From NCBI GenBank assembly GCA_023439505.1, contig JAEXNR010000017.1:186001-250000 (forward strand): a stretch of 64,000 bases of DNA, in the 5' to 3' direction. Below, in pieces: positions 34,974 to 44,513 of this stretch. The position numbers were made by a program, and so were the translations under genes. This DNA is from Bacillota bacterium. Lineage in GTDB: Bacteria > Bacillota > Clostridia > Lachnospirales > Lachnospiraceae. Position 1 is the first letter of the stretch. Each line of letters opens with the position of its first letter. The notes under the pieces are model-generated. The model had not been told where the DNA came from, did no database searches, and saw only the letters and a list, made by a program, of their open reading frames with translations.

Positions 34974-36054
34974 CGGCTATTCTCTGATTAATTTCAGAGG
35001 GGATCTGATCAAAGAGATGGTTGCCAGAGGGCACGAGGTAATCTGTACCTCAATGGAACCGGAAGCACAAATGGAAGAGATGCTTTCCTTCCTTGGAGCG
35101 GCTTACTATAGAATTAATGGGACCAGAACCGGAATTAATCCTCTTTCGTGCTTGAAAACATTGCTCAGCTATATCTTAGCAATCAGGGCGATCCAGCCGG
35201 ATCTATGCTTTTTTTATATGTCCAAACCAATCGCTTTTGGTGGTCTGGCTGCGAGTTTTTGCAGGGTCAAGAGGATGGTGGTATTTGTCACGGGCCTGGA
35301 AGTCGCATTTTACAGCAGGGGACTTAAAAACTTTATGGTCAGAAGCGTACTCCGTCTGTTCTATCGCTGGGTGCACAGGCGTTGTGAGTCTGTTTTTTTT
35401 ATGAATCGGGATGATTATAGAAAAATGCTTCAATGGAGACTGGTAAATAAAGCGCAGGCAATTCTGGTGAACGGTTCCGGCGTAAATATGGAATATTTCG
35501 CAAGGAAACCATTGCCGGAGACAGATTTGGTATGCATGACCGCCAGACTTGTTTGGAGTAAGGGGATCAGGGAATATGTGGAAGCTGCCAGAATTGTTCG
35601 TAAGAAATATCCCCGGATTCGTTTTTTGCTGGTAGGCGGGATGGATGAAAATCCGGAAGCTCTAACACCCCAGGAGGTCAGAGAGCTGTCGGAAGAAGAA
35701 AATATTGATTATTGTGGCGGATCGACAGACGTGAGACCTTATCTTGAAGTGTGTTCCATCTTTGTGCTCCCGTCCTATCATGAAGGAAGCGGCAGAAGTA
35801 TTCTGGAAGCAGAAGCAGTGGGAAGACCGATTATTACCACGGATGTTCCCGGCTGTAAAGAGACGGTGATCGAAGGCTATAATGGATTTTTGATTCCGCC
35901 TCAGGATGCACAAGCACTGGCGGAACGGATTCTTCTGCTCATAGAACATAAAGAAATCATGAAACGCATGGCGTATCATTCTTATATTTTTTGTACGAGA
36001 AAATATGATGTCAATAAGGTAAATGATGTTTTTATCAAACGGATGGGATTGTAA
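34948..36054 (+). CDS. glycosyltransferase, GT4 family
   Basis: A 368-residue GT-B fold enzyme. The N-domain starts MRIMISASNGYSLINFRGDL; the donor-binding C-domain has ARLVWSKGIREYVEAA, the LLVGG strand, and the EX7E motif in SYHEGSGRSILEAEAVGRPIITT. It resembles retaining transferases such as PglA/CapM that add the second sugar to the lipid-linked primer. Donor and acceptor cannot be read from sequence. Overlap with the WbqC gene implies coupled translation. Confidence 0.9.
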   Translation: MRIMISASNGYSLINFRGDLIKEMVARGHEVICTSMEPEAQMEEMLSFLGAAYYRINGTRTGINPLSCLKTLLSYILAIRAIQPDLCFFYMSKPIAFGGLAASFCRVKRMVVFVTGLEVAFYSRGLKNFMVRSVLRLFYRWVHRRCESVFFMNRDDYRKMLQWRLVNKAQAILVNGSGVNMEYFARKPLPETDLVCMTARLVWSKGIREYVEAARIVRKKYPRIRFLLVGGMDENPEALTPQEVRELSEEENIDYCGGSTDVRPYLEVCSIFVLPSYHEGSGRSILEAEAVGRPIITTDVPGCKETVIEGYNGFLIPPQDAQALAERILLLIEHKEIMKRMAYHSYIFCTRKYDVNKVNDVFIKRMGL

Positions 36055-36077
36055 TTTATTTGATTTGGAGTATTGAG

Positions 36078-37481
36078 ATGTATTTGAACTATGTAATCTA
36101 TGGGATCTACGGGAGACTTCCGATCATCCTTCAGAATCTGGCAATCTCTTGTTATGGGCTGCTTCTTTACTTTCAAAGATATGGAAGATACTATCGAAGG
36201 TTTTTAAGAATTTATACCAATCGAAACTATACCAGCGGGAAGTTAGCAAAAAGGTATCAGGACAAAGCGTTTACACGATTGGTAAGGTATGCTGTGCTGC
36301 ATAGCCCTTATTATCAAGAACGCTATCAGAATTTGGATTGGAAGAAGATAACATCGGTAAAGGATATTCGTATGCTTCCTGTTCTAACCAAGGAAGAGTT
36401 GAAATATCATCTGAATGAAATCTATACCATATCAAAGTACCGGGGGATAAAGTTTTATACCGGAGGAACGACCGGTAAACCGATGATGGTTCTAAAACGG
36501 AAAATTGATGTGCAAAAGAGAATGGCTTATTTGGATGCATACCGGTTATCCTATGGATTTGCAGCGAATAAAATGCGACTGGCACGTTTTATCGGGAAGA
36601 ATATCATACCGGGTAATGCGAAAAAGCATATTTTTTGGAGAGACAACGTGGTGTTAAAACAGAGGTTGTACTCCTCTTATCATCTAAAAGAGGAAAACCT
36701 TCCTTCTATCATAAAGAATCTGGAGCAGTATCGCCCGGCTGCCATCGAAGGGTTTGTATCCTGCATTTATACACTGGCAAAGTATATGGAAGAAAATCAT
36801 CTGCAGATGAAATTCAGACCAAAGGTAATATTTACGACAGCAGAGACGGTACTTCCCCTTCACAGGGAGGTGATTGAGAGAGTCTTTGGTTGTCCCTTAA
36901 GTGATCAGTATGCTTCAAATGAAGGAGCACCTTTTATTATACAATGTCGTTATGGGCAGTATCATGAAGCACTGGATACCGGAATTTTTGAACATATTCC
37001 CACATCCGGTGGAATGAAATTAGTTGTAACCAGCTTTGACTCTTTTGGTACGCCGTTAATACGATATGATATCGGAGATCAAATCATAGAGCAAGAGCAG
37101 CTAAACTGTCCCTGTGGCTCTTGTTTTCCCACCATCGGGGGAATAAAAGGGCGTGATACAGACGTATTAATTACAAAATCAAGGGGGAAGGTAAGCCTTG
37201 CTTCTCTCTCTGTAATGGTATCGGAGCTATCAAAAAAGGCAGGAAATGTACAGTTTATTCAAGAGAATCCGGATGAGATTTTGTTAAAAATAGAAGCATC
37301 AGAAGATGATTTTTCCAGGTTGGAGCGGGATAAAATCCTTGGGCATTTAAAATGGTATCTGGGAGAGGATATGAACTTTCATATTCAATTTGTTACGCAG
37401 ATTGAGCGGGAAAAAAGCGGTAAATACCGAATGGTTCTTAATCGCATGGACGCAGAGATAGGAAAGGGGTATGGTAAATAG
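36078..37481 (+). CDS. CapK-like adenylate-forming enzyme (PaaK family)
   Basis: A 467-residue relative of phenylacetate-CoA ligase found in capsule clusters (CapK type). The AMP-binding P-loop-like motif is FYTGGTTGKPMMV near residue 135; SDQYASNEGAPF and RYDIGD are later core motifs. The C-terminal domain is shortened relative to true CoA ligases. It probably activates an acid that decorates the polysaccharide, but no substrate is known. The start at 36078 has TTGGAG eight bases ahead; the TTG at 36060 does not. Confidence 0.85.
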   Translation: MYLNYVIYGIYGRLPIILQNLAISCYGLLLYFQRYGRYYRRFLRIYTNRNYTSGKLAKRYQDKAFTRLVRYAVLHSPYYQERYQNLDWKKITSVKDIRMLPVLTKEELKYHLNEIYTISKYRGIKFYTGGTTGKPMMVLKRKIDVQKRMAYLDAYRLSYGFAANKMRLARFIGKNIIPGNAKKHIFWRDNVVLKQRLYSSYHLKEENLPSIIKNLEQYRPAAIEGFVSCIYTLAKYMEENHLQMKFRPKVIFTTAETVLPLHREVIERVFGCPLSDQYASNEGAPFIIQCRYGQYHEALDTGIFEHIPTSGGMKLVVTSFDSFGTPLIRYDIGDQIIEQEQLNCPCGSCFPTIGGIKGRDTDVLITKSRGKVSLASLSVMVSELSKKAGNVQFIQENPDEILLKIEASEDDFSRLERDKILGHLKWYLGEDMNFHIQFVTQIEREKSGKYRMVLNRMDAEIGKGYGK

Positions 37482-38442
37482 AATGAAAAAGTATCCGCTG
37501 GTTAGTGTTATTGTACCAATTTATAAGACAGAAAAGTATTTATCCAGATGTATTGAAAGTATTCGCAGGCAAACGTATCCGGAATTAGAGATCATTTTGA
37601 TCGATGATGGTTCGAAAGACCGATGTCCGCAGATTTGCGATAATTATGCACTGCTGGATCCCCGGATTAAAGTGTTTCATAAAAAAAACGGAGGCGTCTC
37701 CTCCGCGCGTAATATGGGTCTGAAGAAAATGACAGGCTCCTATGTGGCATTTGTCGACAGTGATGATTTTATCAGCAAAGATTATATCAAAACCCTTTTG
37801 CTGTTGTGTAAACGAAATCATTGTGAAATTTCTCAATGTGCGATGATCTATGGAAGAGATTCTAAATTTGAGCAGGATACTGACAGACATTCACTGAAAC
37901 TTTATAACAAGTATGAAGCATTCTTTCACAGAAAAGTAAAATCCGGTGTGGCCGGAAAATTGTATCAGGCATCCTTATTTGAAGGTTTGCAATTCCCTGA
38001 TCATCTTAAAACCAATTATGAGGACGAAGCATTGTCCTATCAGCTGGTATATCGGGCGTTGAATATAGCGGTCTATTCAAAGAAAATGTACTATTACTAT
38101 CAACGGCCGGGCAGTGCGACAAGAAATCGCAATCATTTTAAGAGTACACAATTGATTGAAGTATTGGAAGACAGAATAGAATTTTTCCGGAAGAAAGAAA
38201 AGAATCTGATGGAAGTGTCAGAGGAATACTTTATGATCTGTCTTATGCTGTTTTACTTTGAATGCAGGAAGGATAAAGAAAACAGCAACGACCTGGATGA
38301 GATCTTATCCATCTATAAGAAATATTATAAGAAGGTGATCTGTCAGCCGGTTACATCAATTCACCATAAGCTAATCCTCTCCGCATTCCTCCTGGCACCG
38401 CAAACTTGTGCCGAGCTGGTGAATAAGTTAAAACTGATTTAG
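37471..38442 (+). CDS. glycosyltransferase, GT2 family
   Basis: A 323-residue GT-A fold transferase. The family start is PLVSVIVPIYKTEKYLSRCIES, then ILIDDGSKD, the NGGVSSARNMGL block, and the metal-binding DSDDF (DXD type). The C-terminal 100 residues are helical. It overlaps the CapK-like gene by 11 bases. ATGs at 37471 and 37483 are both possible starts. Inverting stereochemistry is expected from the family; donor unknown. Confidence 0.92.
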   Translation: MVNRMKKYPLVSVIVPIYKTEKYLSRCIESIRRQTYPELEIILIDDGSKDRCPQICDNYALLDPRIKVFHKKNGGVSSARNMGLKKMTGSYVAFVDSDDFISKDYIKTLLLLCKRNHCEISQCAMIYGRDSKFEQDTDRHSLKLYNKYEAFFHRKVKSGVAGKLYQASLFEGLQFPDHLKTNYEDEALSYQLVYRALNIAVYSKKMYYYYQRPGSATRNRNHFKSTQLIEVLEDRIEFFRKKEKNLMEVSEEYFMICLMLFYFECRKDKENSNDLDEILSIYKKYYKKVICQPVTSIHHKLILSAFLLAPQTCAELVNKLKLI

Positions 38443-38461
38443 AAAGGGCATGGTTGCTGGG

Positions 38462-39760
38462 ATGAGGATACTGATTATCACAGATGAAGTATGGAATGAT
38501 AAACGATATAGCAATAATGTATTGACAAATTGGTTCAAAGGGTTCCCGGCTGAGTTTGCCAATATTTATCTTGCTTCCGGTATTCCCGATAATCCCTGCT
38601 GTAAGAGATATTTTCAAATTACGGATACCATGATGTTAAAAAGTATTTTTACAGGGGAGGCGGCAGGAAGGGGTACGATCGTGGAAGATAGTGAATGGAA
38701 TTCCCCGGAAGAAGATCTGCTCTTTTATGATAAATGGAGACCGTTTGCCACAGAGGCCCTACGTTTTATGCGAGATTTACTGTGGCAGCACGGCCGCTTT
38801 AACAGGGAGAAGATCATGGAGTTTATTCGTGAGTTTCAACCTGATATTATTTTTTGCCCCCGGATGGCATCTAGAAAAATGCTGCGTTTCGAGCGGCTTT
38901 TAAAGGAATGGACCCAATTGCCCATGGTAGCCTTTACCGGCGATGATGAATATACGTTGTCGCAAATCAGGATCTCACCGATCTACTGGCTAAGGAGAGC
39001 AAAGCTTAGAAAGGAGTTCAGAAATGCGGTGGGACTATATCAAAAGTACTATACGTTATCCATGCGACAGACTGTTCTTTATCGGAAGCGGTTTCATCTT
39101 GATACCGATGTCTTATTAAAATGTGCGGACCCGGAGGAGAACTTACCAGAAAAAGAATTTCATATCCCGATTCGAATGATTTACGCCGGAAGACTTTATT
39201 GCAACCGATGGCAGACCCTGGTGAAAATTAAAAAAGCATTGGAGGAGATCAACAGGGATTCAATGAAGATGATCCTGGAGATTTACACCAGGGATAAGGT
39301 TACAGCAAAAAGGAGGAAGGCACTGGAGGACGGGGTGAACTCCTTTGTAAAACCTCCGGTAGATGCAAATCAATTGAAGGACATTTACCGGCAGGGAGAG
39401 ATTGCTTTATTTGTGGAGTCCTTTGATCTAAAGAATAAATTGCTGACGAAGTTCTCCTTTTCAACAAAGATCATTGACTGCCTGGCAAGTTCCTGCGCGG
39501 TTGTGGCAGTTTGTCCCAGGATGCACCCGGGATATGCATATTTGAAAGAGCGGGATGCGGCTATTTGCATAACCAACCCGGGTCGTATTCATCCGGTGCT
39601 TAAGAAGTTAGCAGGGGATAATGACATCATCCGCCGATATCAGAGGAAAGCAGGAAAATGTGTGCATTCCTACCACAGAAGATCAGTGGTTCAGGCAAAA
39701 TTATATCGGGATTTTATGAGGATCATCAGAGAAAACGCAGAGAAGCTTCCCATTTTATAA
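38462..39760 (+). CDS. putative glycosyltransferase (GT-B fold, divergent)
   Basis: A 432-residue protein that looks like a divergent GT4-type transferase. The N-terminus MRILIITDEVWNDKRYSNN has the first beta-strand of a Rossmann domain. PIRMIYAGRLY begins the second domain. KFSFSTKIIDCLASSCAVVAV matches the nucleotide-sugar site, but the usual Glu pair is replaced, so activity is uncertain. An ATG at 38450 is an alternative start. It follows the GT2 gene closely. Confidence 0.7.
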   Translation: MRILIITDEVWNDKRYSNNVLTNWFKGFPAEFANIYLASGIPDNPCCKRYFQITDTMMLKSIFTGEAAGRGTIVEDSEWNSPEEDLLFYDKWRPFATEALRFMRDLLWQHGRFNREKIMEFIREFQPDIIFCPRMASRKMLRFERLLKEWTQLPMVAFTGDDEYTLSQIRISPIYWLRRAKLRKEFRNAVGLYQKYYTLSMRQTVLYRKRFHLDTDVLLKCADPEENLPEKEFHIPIRMIYAGRLYCNRWQTLVKIKKALEEINRDSMKMILEIYTRDKVTAKRRKALEDGVNSFVKPPVDANQLKDIYRQGEIALFVESFDLKNKLLTKFSFSTKIIDCLASSCAVVAVCPRMHPGYAYLKERDAAICITNPGRIHPVLKKLAGDNDIIRRYQRKAGKCVHSYHRRSVVQAKLYRDFMRIIRENAEKLPIL

Positions 39761-39925
39761 ACGTCTGGCAACATGATGATACTGCAAACCATCTCGTACG
39801 TCATTTCATAGGAAATCGGTTTTACCGGTGATCTTTGCACAAACATAAGGTATGTTGGATCGGCTATGGCTGCCGGTGTTGAATTATAAAAGGATAAGCA
39901 TGTTGGAAAGGGTATGGTTATTTGT

Positions 39926-41158
39926 ATGAAGATCGTACAGATTAATACGGTCAATAAAATATTGAGCACAGGCAGGATCAGTTATGAACTGACCGAGGAA
40001 TTAAAGCAGGCGGGACATGAAGCCTACATAGCATATTCCTATGGTGAGAAAGGAGGAAGCGGCTCCTATCGGATCGGAAATACGGCCGGTAAGAAGCTTC
40101 ATGCATTATGCTCCAGAATTACAGGGTTGCAGGCTTATTTCTCAACATTATCCACGATTCGATTCATAGTATGGTTAAAGAAGATAAAACCGGATGTTGT
40201 TCATCTGCATAATCTTCACAGCAACTTTATCCATCTGAATCTACTGTTAACGTACCTGAGCAAAAACAAGATAGCAACTGTAATTACCCTGCATGACTGC
40301 TGGTTTTTTACAGGGGGCTGTACCCACTATTCCAATAATCAATGCTTCCAGTGGCAAACGGGATGTAAGCGTTGCCCAAATTATGAGAATGGAATGCCTT
40401 CCTGGTTTTTTGACCGATCGAAAAAGATTTGGATTGATCGTAAACGTCAATTTGAAAGAATGCCTGCTCTGGCGGTTGTGGGAGTGTCCGACTGGATCAC
40501 AGGAGAGGCAAAAAAATCATATTTGAGCCATGCAAAGAAGATTACAAGAATTTATAACTGGGTTAATCTTGAGGTATTCCATCCTACAAAAGAAGAAAAT
40601 TTAAAGGCTAAGCTGGGATTAGGAGACAAATTCATCATTCTTGGAGTAGCAGCTCAATGGATGAAGTCGAAGGGAATTTATGATTTCATCGAATTATCTA
40701 AGATCCTGCCAAAGGATTGTATCATAGTATTGGTAGGGAAGTGGGACGGGAAAATTCCTCTGCCTCCCGGAATCAGAAACTTTCAGCATATTCATAAAAG
40801 TGCAGATCTGGCAAGAATCTATTCCATGAGCGATGTATTGGTTTCGTTGTCAACAGAAGAATCCTTTGGAATGATTGTTGCTGAAGCACTTGCCTGTGCG
40901 ACGCCTGCCATCGTCAGATCTGCCACAGCAAGTCCGGAATTAATAGGAGATCATTGTGGCTATGTATCGAAAAATAATAGTATTAATAATATTTTTGAAG
41001 ATATTATGCGGGTCAAAGAAAATACGAAAAGCAATTATTCCCCGTATTGCCGTCGGTTCGCCGAGAAGAATTTTGATATGCATTGCAATATTCATCAATA
41101 CTGTAACTTATATGAGGAATTATTACAGCAAGATAAGAAAGATAATACGAGAAATTAG
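39926..41158 (+). CDS. glycosyltransferase, GT4 family (with cysteine-rich insert)
   Basis: A 410-residue GT-B transferase. MKIVQINTVNKILSTGRISYEL opens the acceptor domain, KPDVVHLHNLHSNF and TLHDCWFFTGGCTHYSNNQC follow, with a cluster of cysteines (CFQWQTGCKRCPNY) typical of the WcaC-like subgroup. The donor domain has GVAAQWMKSKGIYDFIEL and the EX7E motif in STEESFGMIVAEALA. The ATG at 39914 is an alternative start. A 165-base gap precedes it. Confidence 0.9.
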   Translation: MKIVQINTVNKILSTGRISYELTEELKQAGHEAYIAYSYGEKGGSGSYRIGNTAGKKLHALCSRITGLQAYFSTLSTIRFIVWLKKIKPDVVHLHNLHSNFIHLNLLLTYLSKNKIATVITLHDCWFFTGGCTHYSNNQCFQWQTGCKRCPNYENGMPSWFFDRSKKIWIDRKRQFERMPALAVVGVSDWITGEAKKSYLSHAKKITRIYNWVNLEVFHPTKEENLKAKLGLGDKFIILGVAAQWMKSKGIYDFIELSKILPKDCIIVLVGKWDGKIPLPPGIRNFQHIHKSADLARIYSMSDVLVSLSTEESFGMIVAEALACATPAIVRSATASPELIGDHCGYVSKNNSINNIFEDIMRVKENTKSNYSPYCRRFAEKNFDMHCNIHQYCNLYEELLQQDKKDNTRN

Positions 41159-41191
41159 AAAACTTCGGAACGAGCTAGGAGGTTAAGAGGG

Positions 41192-42298
41192 ATGAAAATA
41201 TTATTGATCGGATCGGATGGCTTGATTGGAAAAAATATGATCGCCCGGATGGAGTCACAAAAAGATAAGGATTACATAATCTATAATTATGATAGTCATA
41301 CGCCCCTGGATAACATTCGCGGGCATATAATGGAATGTGAAGGCATATATTTTTTAGCCCCCCTGAATGCAGATCATGGGGAGAAATTGTATGATGGCTC
41401 CTTGAAAATGCTGTTGGATTTATTAAGGGTCTGTCACAACTCCTGCCCGGTACTCGTTCTTTCATATGGTCAATCCGGGGAACTGATGACAGAGGATGAA
41501 ATCTTACTTCACACCTATGCCTTAGAAGTGAATCCCAGAGCAGGGATTTGTAAGCTGGATGATGTTTTTGGAAAATGGGATACCCAAGAGAGAAATTCGA
41601 ATGTTGCAAAGCTATTCCATGCCATAGCAGGGGACGGGGAAATTCCCAAAGGGAATGATCAGGAGCTTATGAATTTATATTATATTGATGATGTGATAGA
41701 CGCACTTTTCACTTTTATGGACACAAATGCTTTGCCGGATGCCAAGGGCTATTACAGGCCGGACCCAAAATTTCTTTATTCTGTTACGAGGGGCAAATTG
41801 GTGGAGTTACTCCATTCCTTTTCGCACATCAGGGACACGAAGGAACTTCCCAATGTTGCAGATCCTTTGACTAAAAAGCTATATAGTACCTATCTGAGCT
41901 ACCTTCCTTCAAAGGATTTTTCATATCCTCTCAACATGAACAAAGACAGCAGAGGAAGCTTTACAGAAATCATGAAGACACAGGACAGAGGGCAGCTTTC
42001 TGTTAATGTGGTAAAACCAGGGGTGAAAAAGGGAGAACACTGGCATCATACGAAAGTTGAGAAATTCCTGGTTGTGAGCGGAAAAGCGAGAATCTGCTTA
42101 AGAAACATAATCGAAGAGCGGGTAATCCGTTATGATATAACGGGTGATGTAATGCAGGTGATTGATATCCCCCCAGGGTATACCCATAATATTATCAATA
42201 CAGGAAAAACGGATCTTATCGTTATCATATGGGCAAACGAAAGGTTTGACCCACAAAACCCCGATACTTACTATCTTCGTGTAGAGAACGAAGACTGA
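41192..42298 (+). CDS. CapF-like protein: degenerate SDR domain plus intact cupin domain
   Basis: A 368-residue homologue of CapF, the two-domain enzyme of UDP-L-FucNAc synthesis. In S. aureus CapF the N-terminal SDR domain reduces at C4 and the C-terminal Zn-cupin epimerises at C3. Here the cupin (about 245-368) is well conserved, with metal-type residues in GEHWHHTKVEKF (H283, H285, E290) and GYTHNI (H332). The SDR half keeps GSDGLIG but has no YxxxK motif where the active site should be. It may work only as the epimerase. A second gene at 46492 has the complementary half. Confidence 0.85.
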   Translation: MKILLIGSDGLIGKNMIARMESQKDKDYIIYNYDSHTPLDNIRGHIMECEGIYFLAPLNADHGEKLYDGSLKMLLDLLRVCHNSCPVLVLSYGQSGELMTEDEILLHTYALEVNPRAGICKLDDVFGKWDTQERNSNVAKLFHAIAGDGEIPKGNDQELMNLYYIDDVIDALFTFMDTNALPDAKGYYRPDPKFLYSVTRGKLVELLHSFSHIRDTKELPNVADPLTKKLYSTYLSYLPSKDFSYPLNMNKDSRGSFTEIMKTQDRGQLSVNVVKPGVKKGEHWHHTKVEKFLVVSGKARICLRNIIEERVIRYDITGDVMQVIDIPPGYTHNIINTGKTDLIVIIWANERFDPQNPDTYYLRVENED

Positions 42299-42331
42299 CC
42301 TCGTCGGAGTTTGTTATAGGGAGGAGGGCAT

Positions 42332-43378
42332 ATGAATTTCTATCTGTTTGTACTCGCCTTTTTATTTCTGGGAGCATTCCTAAAGAAAGATAAAAAGGTG
42401 AATGACTTTTTCTTATTACTCTCAGCGGGTCTGATTTATTTATTGATGGCACTGAAAGAATCGATAACCGGAGATTATAGCAGATATGCCCATCATTTTA
42501 TTACATCCGCTTACAAGACGATAGATCAAATGGCCGCAGATAAGGGTGAATTGGGATTTCATGCAATGACAAAGGCAATTAACAGCCTTACACAAAATGT
42601 AAACGTCTATTTTGCAATAACCGGTGCAATCTTAATAATTGCCATGCTGATCTTCATAAAAAATAATGCTGAGAATAAATTATACGCCATATATTTTTAT
42701 TATACCATCGGGTTATTTGCTTTTAACCTTGCCGGACTTCGTCAGGCACTGGCCATGTCCATCTGCTTATTCGCATTTCCGTTTATCAAAAGGAAAAACA
42801 TCATTGGATTTTTGGCAGTTGTGGGCGTCGCCTTTTTGTTTCATAAATCTGCGGTTTTCTTTCTTGCGGCATTTCCCATTGCCTGGTTTAAATGGAAATG
42901 GAATTATATGATCGCTGCAACAGGTTTTTTTGGAATTATGTTCGTATCATTTGTCAGCTTACACAGGATGGTGGCAGATTGGCTGGGATATGAGACCTAT
43001 GATATTGAGAGTGCAGGCAATGGCGGTTTGTTTTTTGTTATCATGTTGGGAATTGGTATTTTGGGCCTGTTTCATAAAGAAAGATTACTTCGGCAGAATA
43101 AGATGAATATCATCTTTCTTAATTTACACCTCGGAGCAACGGTGCTATGGATCTTTCGATTATTTTCCCGTACCGTCGAGCGGCCGATCTATTATTTCCT
43201 ATTTGCCACTATTATCTTATTGGATCAGATTTGTTCCCTTGAGATGGATAGAGATATAGAAATAAGAAGTCACCAGCTGATTCGTTTCTCTGCTCTGGTA
43301 TTGTTTGGGGTTTTCTTTGTCTATCGATTACTCAGAGATACGAACCTGCTTCCCTATATCTGGATTATTGGTTCATAA
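42332..43378 (+). CDS. EpsG-family polysaccharide polymerase
   Basis: A 348-residue polytopic membrane protein of the EpsG (Wzy-like) family. Around ten hydrophobic segments can be drawn. The family features SITGDYSRYAHHF in the first large loop and FNLAGLRQALAMSICLFAF are visible. It should join lipid-linked repeat units into the polymer on the outer face of the membrane, with chain length controlled by the Wzz domain of the first gene. Confidence 0.88.
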   Translation: MNFYLFVLAFLFLGAFLKKDKKVNDFFLLLSAGLIYLLMALKESITGDYSRYAHHFITSAYKTIDQMAADKGELGFHAMTKAINSLTQNVNVYFAITGAILIIAMLIFIKNNAENKLYAIYFYYTIGLFAFNLAGLRQALAMSICLFAFPFIKRKNIIGFLAVVGVAFLFHKSAVFFLAAFPIAWFKWKWNYMIAATGFFGIMFVSFVSLHRMVADWLGYETYDIESAGNGGLFFVIMLGIGILGLFHKERLLRQNKMNIIFLNLHLGATVLWIFRLFSRTVERPIYYFLFATIILLDQICSLEMDRDIEIRSHQLIRFSALVLFGVFFVYRLLRDTNLLPYIWIIGS

Positions 43379-43419
43379 AATTACACACGAATTCATCATT
43401 GGTTAAAGGAGTCATTGAG

Positions 43420-44433
43420 ATGGAAGCTGAGATTTTGAAATCATATAAGGTGGACATCGCCGTTTTATTGATATTTTTTTCAAGACCGGAGCAATTTTCT
43501 AAGGTATTTAAACAGGTAAAACTGGCCAGACCCTCCAGACTTTATTTATATCAGGATGGTCCAAGGGAGGGAAGGGCGCAGGATCTGGAAGGGATACAAA
43601 AATGCCGGAGGATTGTTTCCGCAATTGATTGGGATTGTGAAGTTCATACCTATTATCAAAGAGAAAATGTGGGGTGCGATCCATCGGAGTTTATTGCACA
43701 AAAGTGGATGTTTCAGACGGAAGAAATGGGAATCGTTCTGGAGGATGATGATGTACCCTCTCAGAGCTTCTTCCCGTTTTGCAAAGAATTATTGGAACGT
43801 TTCCGTTACGATGAGCGTATTAACATGATATGTGGCATGAATAATACGGGGATCTGCGAATATACCCCATATGATTATGTGTTTACAACCTCCGGATCCA
43901 TCTGCGGATGGGCATCCTGGAAGAGAGTTGTGGATACCTGGGATGAACACTATAAGATTTTGGACGACGAATTTAATCTGAGGCAGATGTACCGGAGTGT
44001 CAATACCTTTATCAGTGCAAAGCAGCAGATAGATGCCAGCATTTATCATAGAAGATCAGGAAGGGCACATTACGAAACGATTCTGAGCAATAGTATGTTT
44101 CTTGAGCACAGACTCAATATTGTGGCAGCGAAAAATATGATATCCAATATCGGGATTACCTCAAATTCCGCTCATTCCGTAGATCATATTAAAATGCTTC
44201 CAAAGGGAATCCGGAGAATATTTCAAATGCAGGTGCATGATATATCATTTCCCCTTAAGCACCCACCGTATGTGATTGATGATCTGGAGTTTCGGAAACG
44301 GATCTATCGAATTATGGGGGTGGGACATCCGATGATCCGCTTTTACCGAAGAGTGGAACGTGTGTATCTCAGAATCCGATGGAAGGGAGTAGGAGATGTC
44401 CTTCGTATTCTTATTCAAAAGTTGAAATTATGA
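43420..44433 (+). CDS. glycosyltransferase (GT-A fold, DDD motif)
   Basis: A 337-residue putative transferase. VDIAVLLIFFSRPEQFSKVF is the first strand and helix of a GT-A domain, EMGIVLEDDDVPSQSFFPF holds the metal-binding acidic triplet, and SGSICGWASWKRVVDTW resembles the GWATW-type block of this transferase group. AAAGGA precedes the ATG at 43420; the TTG at 43399 lacks a site. It belongs to a subgroup common in capsule loci; donor and linkage unknown. Confidence 0.8.
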   Translation: MEAEILKSYKVDIAVLLIFFSRPEQFSKVFKQVKLARPSRLYLYQDGPREGRAQDLEGIQKCRRIVSAIDWDCEVHTYYQRENVGCDPSEFIAQKWMFQTEEMGIVLEDDDVPSQSFFPFCKELLERFRYDERINMICGMNNTGICEYTPYDYVFTTSGSICGWASWKRVVDTWDEHYKILDDEFNLRQMYRSVNTFISAKQQIDASIYHRRSGRAHYETILSNSMFLEHRLNIVAAKNMISNIGITSNSAHSVDHIKMLPKGIRRIFQMQVHDISFPLKHPPYVIDDLEFRKRIYRIMGVGHPMIRFYRRVERVYLRIRWKGVGDVLRILIQKLKL

Positions 44434-44513
44434 ATACACCCGGAAACCGGAACATAGAAGTATCCGTATCATATATTAATATATGTCATAAAAACGATAT
44501 AAGGAGAGAAACA

